A stretch of DNA of 10,457 bases, from assembly GCA_050249235.1 (NCBI GenBank), contig JBFWQW010000101.1, positions 1 through 10,457 on the forward strand, written 5' to 3'. This DNA comes from JAEKLB01 sp050249235. GTDB lineage: Bacteria; Actinomycetota; Acidimicrobiia; Acidimicrobiales; CADCSY01. Made by a program: the position numbers and the translations under genes. Under the pieces are notes generated by a model, which did no database searches, was not told the DNA's origin, and worked only from the letters and a program-made list of their open reading frames with translations. Positions 1 to 5,696 of the stretch are shown piece by piece; the first letter of the stretch is position 1; each line of letters opens with the position of its first letter.

Positions 1-276
1 CTCATCCCGCACAGCCACCAGCTCACGCTCGGCGCCGTCTACGTGAACTTCACGATCGACGAGACCTGGATCGAGATCGAGGCCCAGGTCGACACGGTCG
101 ACCGCACCGGCGTCGAGATGGAGGCCATGACGGCCTGCATGGTGGCCGCCCTCACCGTCTACGACATGTGCAAGTCGGCCGACCGCTCGATGGTGGTCGG
201 CGACCTCACGCTGTGGGAGAAGACCGGCGGGCGCAGCGGCACCTACCGCCGGCCCCCCGGCGACGACCCGGTCTGA
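1..276 (+). CDS. moaC: Cyclic pyranopterin monophosphate synthase MoaC (3' part only)
   Basis: MoaC converts the 3',8-cyclo-GTP made by MoaA into cyclic pyranopterin monophosphate, the second half of step one of molybdenum cofactor synthesis in the cytosol. The reading frame is open from base 1, so the gene begins before the window; 91 residues remain of a family usually about 155-160 long. Visible family signatures are LIP.SH near the start, TGVEMEA, AALTVYDMCK (holding the conserved Asp and Lys known to be catalytic in E. coli MoaC) and EKTGGRSG near the end. The usual LIPLCHPL stretch reads LIPHSHQL here: the histidine is kept, but the Cys and Pro beside it are Ser and Gln. The protein ends with a short Pro/Asp tail. 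The next gene on the strand starts 214 bases on, behind its own probable promoter. Confidence 0.93.
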   Translation, partial: LIPHSHQLTLGAVYVNFTIDETWIEIEAQVDTVDRTGVEMEAMTACMVAALTVYDMCKSADRSMVVGDLTLWEKTGGRSGTYRRPPGDDPV

Positions 277-360
277 CATCCGCCCGCCGGCCCCGGGAGC
301 GGCTGGCCTGCCCTGTGAACGGCGCGTGACGGCGGGGTGGACGCCTTGCCCGCTTTGTCC

Positions 361-396
361 GTTCCGTAGTAGAACCGCAACGTTCGTAGCCTGAAC
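361..396 (+). promoter_or_regulatory. Tandem GTTC-N7-GAAC inverted repeats upstream of the SepX/GlpR-like gene
   Basis: Two 15-base imperfect palindromes, GTTCCGTAGTAGAAC (361-375) and GTTCGTAGCCTGAAC (382-396), lie exactly 21 bases apart, about two helical turns, in the gap between moaC and the next gene. The second extends to CGTTC/GAACG. The stretch is less GC-rich than its surroundings. A poor -35 (TTGCCC, 346-351) and -10-like TAGAAC (370-375) overlap the first copy. This looks like a dimer-binding operator pair, by inference only. It is not the GAAC-N4-GTTC LexA box, since the inner arms are six bases apart. Confidence 0.35.
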
Positions 397-490
397 GAAA
401 CCCTTCCTGCCGACCCGACCGAACCCCCGACCATCCACCCCTCACGGGGAAGGCGTCGGTACGGTCCCGAAGAGAGAGCCGAGGCGGAGC

Positions 491-949
491 GTGTCGCTGG
501 TGGTGCTGCTGATCCTGGCAATCGTGTGGGCGGTGTTCCTGATCCCCCAGGTGATCCGGGCCCGCACCGAGCGGGGCCCCGCCGATTCGGTGGGCGCCTT
601 CCGCAACCAGCTCTCGGTCCTCGAGCGCACCTCGCCGAGCGCCTGGGGCCGCCCGGCCCGGCCGGTCCACCCCACCGCCTCCAAGGCCCAGGTGGCCAAG
701 CGGCGCCGTGACGTGCTCACCCTGCTCCTCGTGGCCATGAGCGTCACCCTGCTCCAGGCCCTCGTGCTCGACCTGCGCCTCATGCTCTACGCCCACCTGC
801 TCTTCGACGGGCTGTTCCTCGCCTACGTGGTGCTCCTGGCCCGCACCCGGGCCCTCGCTGCCGAGCGGGACACCAAGGTCCGCTACCTGCACGCCAGCGG
901 CGGCCTCGCCCCGGACGCGGCGCTCCTCCTGCGCCGGTCGGGCAGCTAG
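491..949 (+). CDS. SepX/GlpR-like divisome membrane protein (short form)
   Basis: The 152-residue protein has one helix at the extreme N-terminus (about 3-22), a polar cytoplasmic-type linker of about 50 residues containing DSVGAFRNQL, a basic stop KRRRD (70-74), two closely spaced helices (about 75-93 and 97-117), and a charged tail. This order matches actinobacterial SepX (Streptomyces) and GlpR (Corynebacterium), membrane proteins that act with FtsZ-associated division machinery; GlpR binds the gephyrin/MoeA-like protein Glp. Those homologues carry long disordered C-termini, whereas this one has only about 35 residues after the last helix. The position next to moaC fits, since the family often lies near moeA/moaC genes. 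The GTG start at 491 follows GAGG (481-484) at good spacing and puts the hydrophobic helix at the N-terminus. The family call rests on topology, motif feel and context, not on alignment; otherwise it is a hypothetical three-helix membrane protein. Confidence 0.68.
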   Translation: MSLVVLLILAIVWAVFLIPQVIRARTERGPADSVGAFRNQLSVLERTSPSAWGRPARPVHPTASKAQVAKRRRDVLTLLLVAMSVTLLQALVLDLRLMLYAHLLFDGLFLAYVVLLARTRALAAERDTKVRYLHASGGLAPDAALLLRRSGS

Positions 950-965
950 GCCCACCAACCCCGCT

Positions 966-974
966 TGGTAGAGT
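966..974 (+). promoter_or_regulatory. Likely extended -10 promoter of tRNA-Ala
   Basis: TGG directly followed by TAGAGT (969-974) fits an extended -10 element (TGn plus TAnnnT) and would start transcription about 7 bases before the mature tRNA 5' end. No convincing -35 is visible, as is common for extended -10 promoters. The site falls between the stop codon at 949 and the tRNA. Confidence 0.4.
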
Positions 975-987
975 CGCCGCTCCCTCC

Positions 988-1060
988 GGGGGTGTAGCTC
1001 AGTTGGCAGAGCGCTACGTTCGCAACGTAGAAGTCGGCGGTTCGAATCCGCTCACCTCCA
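988..1060 (+). tRNA. tRNA-Ala (anticodon CGC)
   Basis: A full cloverleaf folds from these 73 bases. The acceptor stem is GGGGGTG (988-994) with CACCTCC (1053-1059), the D stem GCTC/GAGC, the anticodon stem CTACG (1014-1018) with CGTAG (1026-1030), and the T stem GGCGG/CCGCT closes the invariant loop TTCGAAT. The seven-base anticodon loop TTCGCAA gives anticodon CGC at 1021-1023, reading GCG alanine codons. The third acceptor pair is G-U, the classic alanine identity element, and the discriminator base is A (1060), also as expected. No CCA is encoded, so the end is added after transcription. Confidence 0.97.
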
Positions 1061-1080
1061 CTCGACGTGCCCATGCCACC

Positions 1081-3464
1081 TCACCCATAGCGGAGGGCGT
1101 CCCCCGGGCGAAGACGCACAGCTCGGCGGACGGGTAGGTGCAGCACCGCCAGCGCGAGCGCCACGGTCCCGATCAGGGCCACGAGCAGGTGCGTGGCGGG
1201 GAACACCAACGGGAGGCGGACGTCGGCGACCTCCCACACCAGGCGCACGAGCATCCGGGTCAGCAAATACCCGACGGGATGCCGACCAGCCAGCCGCCGA
1301 GGGCGAGGGCCAGGCCCTCGGTGGTAAAGATGCGCCGCACGTCGCGCGCCCGGGCGCCCACGCAGCGCAGGATGCCGACCTCGCGGGTCCGCTCGAAGAT
1401 GCTGGTGGTCATGGCGTTGGCCAACCCCACCATGCTGATGACGACCACCACGAAGCCGAGCAGGGCGATGGTCGACGTGAGGTTGCGGTTGGCTGCGACC
1501 TCGTCCCGCTCGGCGATGTAGCGGATCTCGTTGCCCACCTCGTAGCCCTCTGCCGACAGGCGGTCCTCGAGAGCTGCTGTGGTGCGATCGATGAGCGCGG
1601 TGTCGTCGGACGAGTCCGTCTTGATCCAGTAGCTGCCCGACCCGTCGGTCTCGCCCAGCAGTACACGGGCCGTCCCCAGCGGCACGAACAGGGCCAGCCC
1701 GTCCTCCTGCTGGTTGGCGCTGACGCCGATCACGTCGAGTTCGACGGGCCCGGCCGCCGTGGTGACGGTGACGCGGTCGCCCACGTCGACGCCGTTCAGC
1801 TCGGCCAGATTGCGCTCGATGACGGCCACCCGCTCTCTGGCCTGCTCCTCGTCGGCGGAGAACCAGCGCCCGTCGGCGATCCGGTAACGGAAGAGTGGCT
1901 CAGCCTCCATCGCCCAGACGAAGCCCTCCCGCCCGTCGACTTCGACGGTGGCCTTCAGCACGGGCTCCGCCTCGGCGACCCCGGGCGTGGCCTGGATGAT
2001 GCGCTCGGCCGCGCCGTCGAAGGGCTCGGCGCCGCCAGACCAGATCTCGACGTCCTCGAGGTGGTCGCCCCAGGAGGTCTGCGTCGCCTCGGTCGCTGCC
2101 GCGGTGAGTGCCATGACGGCGAGCAGGTTGCCCACCGCCAGCGCCACGATCAGTGCGGTCGCGACGGTGCGCCGCTTGCGACGGCCGACGTTGCGAAGGC
2201 CGATCTGGGTCACCCGAGGGAGGGCGCCGGTGCGACGCAGCGCCCGATCGACTCGGCCCTCGGGGCCCAGGTCGGCGCCGCCGGCCTCGAGCGCCTGGCG
2301 CAGGTCGACCCGCAGGCCCCGGCGGATGGCGGGCAGCGAGGCGAGCGGCGGGAGGAGCAGGCCGAGCACGAAGCTGGCGACGAGCACCGGCGGGTCGATG
2401 CCCCACGGCACGTCGACTGCCCAGAACATCGCGCCGAAGTAGCTGGCCATCAGGTTCGACAGCACGAGGCCCAGCAGCACGCCCACACTGGTTCCCACCC
2501 CGGCCAGGAGCAGGGTGGTGGTCAGGTAGATGCGGGCGATCTCCCGACGACTGGCGCCGATCGCCCGCATCACGGCGATCTCGCGGGTCTGCTCGGCGAC
2601 GAGCGTGCCCATGGTGTTGGCGATGAGGACGAGCGCCGAGAGGAGGGCCAGCACCGTGATGACGCTCACGAACTTGCCGAGGTTCTCCGTGTCGGTCCGG
2701 CCCGGCCAGTCGCCGGGCGCCCGGATGTCGGGCAGGTAGGTGAACCCCTCGAACCCGGGGACCGAGGCCAGCGCGGCACGGACGTCCTCGATCGTCTCGC
2801 GAGCGGCGTCGGGGCCGGGGTCGTCCAGCCGAAGCGCCAGCTCGGTGTATCCCGCCTGGCCGCTCAGCTCGGCGACGGTTTCCGCGTCGGCGTAGAAGAC
2901 GATGAGGTTGTCGTCCTGCACGATCTCGCCCCCGGGCAGGGTGCGCCCCCGACCGCTCACCACGTAGTCGACGCCCTCGGCGCCGGCCGTCGGCCCCAGG
3001 ACCGTGACCCGGTCGCCGGCCCGGCCGTCGTACACGCCGACGTTTGCGTCCTGCACGTCGGCCAGCAGCTCGCCCCCGGCGGGGAACGCACCTGCCTCGA
3101 CCCGAGCGATGTCCACCTCCTGATGGGCGAAGTCCCGGACGCCGATCACCCGCGCGGGCGCCCGCCTCTCGCCGACCATCACTCGCAGGTCGACGCTCGA
3201 TCGGGGCTCGGCGGCCGCGACGTTTGGCACCGACGCAACCGCGGCGAGGTCGCCGGCGGACAACTCGAAGGGCTCGAACCAGAGCCTGACGTCGGCTAGC
3301 CGGCCGGCTCGCACCTCCTGCTGCATCGCCGTGTCGAGCAGCGCCGCCGGCGCCAGGAAGCCCACGCTCGCCACCGCCAGGGCCAGGGTCGTCAGCGTGA
3401 AGAACGTTCGTCCCTTCCGCCGGGTCAGGTCGGTGACCGACTTGCGGACCGATGCGGGGGTCAT
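1081..3464 (-). CDS. MacB/LolC/E-type ABC transporter permease with two FtsX domains, frameshifted near its 3' end
   Basis: This is the membrane subunit of an ABC exporter of the MacB/LolCDE class, which moves lipids, peptides or drugs out of the membrane by mechanotransmission. Restored, it has 794 residues: helix 1 (about 17-41), a large extracytoplasmic domain to about 260, a three-helix FtsX block (about 263-385) with the coupling motif AVMRAIGAS, a fifth helix (about 430-455), a second extracytoplasmic domain, and a final FtsX block from about 660 with GILRCVGAR, ending in PGDALRYG. The uninterrupted frame stops at 1260 after 734 residues. The missing last helices and tail lie in the next frame (1266 to 1081) and rejoin if one C is added to the CCC run at 1270-1272. 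The ATG at 3462-3464 overlaps the ATPase stop (ATGA), indicating translational coupling. It ends 20 bases from the convergent tRNA. The substrate cannot be read. Confidence 0.88.
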
Positions 3465-4199
3465 CGCACTGGGCGCGGCGTCGGGCCCGACGAGACCGCC
3501 GACCGCGGGAGCGGCGTGGCTGGCGGGGCGACGACGCCGTCGCGGATCTCCACCACCCGGCCCGCCCGTGCCGCGAGGTCGCGGTCGAGGGTCACGAACA
3601 AGACCGTCTTTCCCTCGCCGTTGAGGCGTTCGAGCAGCTCGAACATCTCGCCGGCGGTGACCGAGTCGAGGTTGCCAGTGGGTTCATCACCGACGATCAG
3701 GCGAGGGTCCGCGGCCAGCGAGCGGGCGATGGCGACTCGCTGCTGCTCACCGCCGGACAGCTCGGAGGGCAGGTGGTCCAGCCGGTCGCCGAGCCCCACC
3801 AGCTCGAGGTTGCGGCGGCCCTGCTCGAACCGCTCTCGGGCCGTGCCCCGGTGGAGGAAGTCGAGGGGCAGCACGGCGTTCTCCAGCGCCGACAGGGGTG
3901 GGCAGCAGCTGGAAGAACTGGAGGATGATCCCGACATTCGCCCCCCGCCAGCCGGCCAGCTCCTCCTCGCCGAGTTGGTCGAGGCGCCGCCCGTCGAACC
4001 ACACCTCCCCGGCAGTGGGCTTGTCGATCCCGGTGATCATGTTCTGGACAGTCGACTTCCCGCTTCCGGACGGTCCCACCACCGCCACCATCTCGCCGGG
4101 CGCGATGGCGAGATCGACGCCTCGCAGCGCCCACTGGTCGATCTTGCCCATCCGGTAGATCTTCTCGACGCCGACCAGCTCGATCAGCGGGTCCGTCAT
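3461..4199 (-). pseudogene. MacB/LolD-type ABC transporter ATP-binding protein, frameshifted in the middle
   Basis: This is the nucleotide-binding subunit partnered with the permease downstream. Restored length is 245 residues. The Walker A motif GPSGSGKST is at 42-50, the Q-loop Gln at 94, the signature LSGGEQQ at 147-153, and the Walker B end GDEPTGNLD at 170-178. FFQLLPTLSALEN (95-107) is typical of the LolD/MacB subfamily. The frame breaks right after LLPT: the GGGG run at 3895-3898 has one base too many, so translation from 4199 leaves frame and ends at 3747. The signature, Walker B and C-terminus sit in the other frame down to 3461. The switch histidine of the H-loop (normally VTHD) is Leu 204 here, by a CAC-to-CTC change, and would cripple hydrolysis. 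Walker A is followed by VQN where LLN is usual. No strong ribosome site precedes the ATG at 4199. Either the gene is dying or the sequence has errors. Confidence 0.85.
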
Positions 4200-4249
4200 G
4201 GACGGTTCCGAGCCACTGTCCCGGCCGCCCGTCTCATCGGCTCGGCTCT

Positions 4250-4278
4250 GACGGCTCGCCGACCTCCTCCGAGCCGTC
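4250..4278 (-). promoter_or_regulatory. Hairpin in the ABC operon leader with an SD-like loop
   Basis: A perfect 9-bp inverted repeat GACGGCTCG / CGAGCCGTC (4250-4258 and 4270-4278) encloses an 11-base loop. On the minus strand, the sense of the ABC operon, the loop reads GAGGAGGTCGG, which contains a strong Shine-Dalgarno-like GAGGAGGT. The structure sits about 50 bases before the ATPase start. It could be a protein-binding operator or an RNA element that shields a ribosome site. Only the repeat itself is seen. Confidence 0.3.
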
Positions 4279-4291
4279 TACCACTGAGGCC

Positions 4292-4310
4292 TACCTCACC
4301 GGGGAAGGTA
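4292..4310. promoter_or_regulatory. Small palindrome TACCT-N9-AGGTA
   Basis: TACCT (4292-4296) and AGGTA (4306-4310) form an inverted repeat with a nine-base spacer, about 93 bases upstream of the ATPase start. The size and spacing suit a dimeric repressor or MerR-type site, but five-base arms occur often by chance. Confidence 0.2.
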
Positions 4311-4375
4311 TGGCGCTGCTCGGCGCTGGCGGACCACCTCACCCGATCATCGAAGCTCGGCGGGGCGTCAGCGGT

Positions 4376-4396
4376 GCAGGGCCGAAAGGCCCGAAG
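4376..4396. promoter_or_regulatory. DevR/DosR-like palindrome, copy A
   Basis: GGGCCGAAAGGCCC (4379-4392) is a perfect GGGCC/GGCCC inverted repeat around GAAA. Read on the minus strand with flanks it begins TTCGGGCCTTTC, close to the published DosR box consensus TTSGGGACTWWAGTCCCSAA. It lies 180 bases upstream of the ABC ATPase start and 213 bases upstream of the DUF202 gene. A near copy lies at 8350-8368. As RNA it would also form a GNRA-capped hairpin. Confidence 0.3.
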
Positions 4397-4604
4397 ACGG
4401 CTCGCGGTTCTGCCCGGCGGATGACCGGGGTCGTTGCCGACCTCCTTGTCTCGGCGGCCGCCGGCGGGGACGTCGAGCACCAGCTCGTCGACGTTCTCCG
4501 AGCCCGTCAGACATCGCCGACGTAGGCGGCGATCGCCTCCGTCTTCACGCAAGCGGGCCGGAGCCGCTCGACCCCTTCGACTCCGTCGGGCAGGCTGAGG
4601 GGCG

Positions 4605-4982
4605 ATGAGCGGCCGTCAGCCACGCTGGTGGCCCACGGAAGGCGACGAGCCCGACCCCCGATGGTCGCTCGCCAACGAGCGCACGCTGCTCGCCTACGAG
4701 CGGACGGCGCTCGGGCTCGTCGTGGCCGGCTTCGCCATCGCCGGGACCCACACCGTGACCGACGCCCCGGTGTGGCTGGCCGCGATCGGCCTGCCGCTGA
4801 TGGCGTTGGGCGCCCTCCTGGGGCTGGAGGGGCGGAGCCGCTTCGTCGCGGCGCAGCGGGCGATTCGGAACGGCGAGCCGCTGGACGCGCCCCGTGCCGC
4901 GGCGCTCCTGCCGTGGGGCCTGGCGTCGGTCGCCGCCGTCGGGATGGTCCTCGCCGCCGTACAACTCGTCGTCTCCGGCTGA
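4605..4982 (+). CDS. DUF202 family membrane protein (YidH-like)
   Basis: The 125-residue protein shows the DUF202 signature ANERTLLAYERTALGL (23-38), in which NERT and the following aromatic-x-RTAL are the conserved features of the family. Three helices follow: about 35-52, 56-75 and 103-123. The loop after helix 2 is basic (GRSRFVAAQRAIRNG). The length is typical of the family. The biochemical role of DUF202 proteins is not established; they are small integral inner-membrane proteins often found in pairs or next to other membrane genes. The ATG at 4605 is preceded by GAGGGG (4597-4602) at very short spacing, and the signature begins at residue 23, so this start is reasonable. The next gene on the strand also encodes a small membrane protein, 79 bases on. 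Confidence 0.85.
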   Translation: MSGRQPRWWPTEGDEPDPRWSLANERTLLAYERTALGLVVAGFAIAGTHTVTDAPVWLAAIGLPLMALGALLGLEGRSRFVAAQRAIRNGEPLDAPRAAALLPWGLASVAAVGMVLAAVQLVVSG

Positions 4983-5061
4983 GGATCGTCCCCAGTCCCG
5001 ACCGCCCCGGGGGTGGATCACCGGCGTGCCGTGGCACCAGCACGTGTGCGAGCGTGCACCG

Positions 5062-5496
5062 ATGCCACATCGGCCGGTCCGGGGCTACCTGCGCCGACTG
5101 GCGCTCTACCTGCTGGGCGCCGTCATCGGTTCGGCGGCCGGCGCGATGTTCACCTGGACCAACGACAACTGGGTCGACGCCGACCCGCTCGTCGACGGCC
5201 CTTCGACGGCGATGTTCTCGCTCGGCCCGGCCATCGCCGCCGCCGCCCCCGTCCCGAAGCTCGCCGGCGCGGTCGTCGCCGTCCTCTGCGCCGCCTCGAT
5301 GTCGGCGGCGTGGTGGCTGTTCGCCGCCGACGACTCCTCCACGTCGGCGTTGATCTTCGCATGGGGATGGCTCGCCGGCATCCCGGCCGCCGCCGTCCTG
5401 CTCGTCGCGAGCCGCAGCCGTCGGATCACCCGGCCGGGCGGCACCACGGCCGGGGCCCTCGACCATCCTTCCCGGGCCGGGGGCGAGCGTCCCTGA
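5062..5496 (+). CDS. Hypothetical small multi-helix membrane protein
   Basis: I do not recognise this 144-residue protein. It has a basic N-terminus (HRPVRGYLRRL), a first helix (about 13-31), an acidic loop with WTNDNWVDADPLVDG, a hydrophobic Ala-rich stretch (about 50-64), then helices at about 67-88 and 95-116, and a basic, Gly/Pro-rich tail. The hydrophobic pattern in this frame, with GC-rich third positions, argues that it is the real gene rather than the longer overlapping frames. The start is uncertain: ATG 5062 has no clear ribosome site, and an in-frame GTG at 5026 would add 12 residues. It may be cotranscribed with the DUF202 gene, which ends 79 bases upstream. No function can be assigned. 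Confidence 0.62.
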   Translation: MPHRPVRGYLRRLALYLLGAVIGSAAGAMFTWTNDNWVDADPLVDGPSTAMFSLGPAIAAAAPVPKLAGAVVAVLCAASMSAAWWLFAADDSSTSALIFAWGWLAGIPAAAVLLVASRSRRITRPGGTTAGALDHPSRAGGERP

Positions 5497-5518
5497 CCTC
5501 GGCTTCGACGGGCCTCGT

Positions 5519-5535
5519 CCGCACGCCCGGTGCGG
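5519..5535 (+). terminator. GC hairpin after the small membrane protein gene
   Basis: CCGCAC (5519-5524) and GTGCGG (5530-5535) pair around a five-base loop, starting 23 bases after the stop codon at 5496. There is no T run, so it is at best a non-canonical terminator of the kind common in GC-rich actinomycetes. Confidence 0.28.
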
Positions 5536-5696
5536 CGGCGATCGACGGCGCCTCGTCAGCGCGCCTTCGGTGGCCATCGGGGGGCGGTCTCCGCACCGCG
5601 CGCCGGCCCTGACCGGCGGCCCGAGGGCGGCGACGCGGCAGCAGGTCAGGACGTTCGGCCCTGGGGAACGCCGGCGTCCCGCTCGATCATCGCCCG

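Larger units (their letters stand above)
4200..4604. other. Divergent intergenic region, no convincing gene
   Basis: These 405 bases separate the ABC operon (-) from the DUF202 gene (+). Frames through it are open only because of the base composition, and their translations (rich in Arg, Gly and Pro) have no domain, motif or membrane helix I recognise. A 13-codon frame on the minus strand (ATG at 4235-4237) ends in a TGA overlapping the ATPase start codon and could be a coupled leader peptide, but nothing else supports it. Three inverted repeats inside the region are listed separately, and transcription of both flanking units probably starts here. Confidence 0.5.

Noticed and set aside
372..385. 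LexA (SOS) box between moaC and the SepX/GlpR-like gene
   Set aside because: The inner arms are GAAC-N6-GTTC, whereas the Gram-positive SOS box needs four bases between the arms.
206..958. 250-codon open frame on the minus strand opposite the SepX/GlpR-like gene
   Set aside because: The translation is low-complexity, rich in Arg, Gly, Glu and His, with no domain. The plus-strand frame has membrane helices and a ribosome site, so this is an antisense shadow of GC-rich coding DNA.
988..1080. Integration site of a mobile element at the tRNA-Ala 3' end
   Set aside because: No integrase gene and no repeated copy of the tRNA 3' end were seen; the adjoining DNA is an ordinary ABC operon.
2061..3299. 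412-codon open frame on the plus strand inside the ABC permease
   Set aside because: It is antisense to a clear permease; its product is a charged, repetitive sequence typical of reverse-strand frames in GC-rich DNA.
3890..3902. Programmed ribosomal frameshift in the ABC ATPase
   Set aside because: No slippery heptamer, downstream pseudoknot or known precedent in the LolD/MacB family; a simple extra G in a G run explains it.
4310..4525. 71-codon plus-strand frame in the 4200-4604 intergenic region
   Set aside because: No motif, no ribosome site and only weak similarity to coding composition; it covers a palindrome that looks regulatory.
4507..5577. 356-codon minus-strand frame opposite the DUF202 and small membrane protein genes
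   Set aside because: No recognisable domain and low-complexity composition; the plus strand carries the DUF202 signature and helices.
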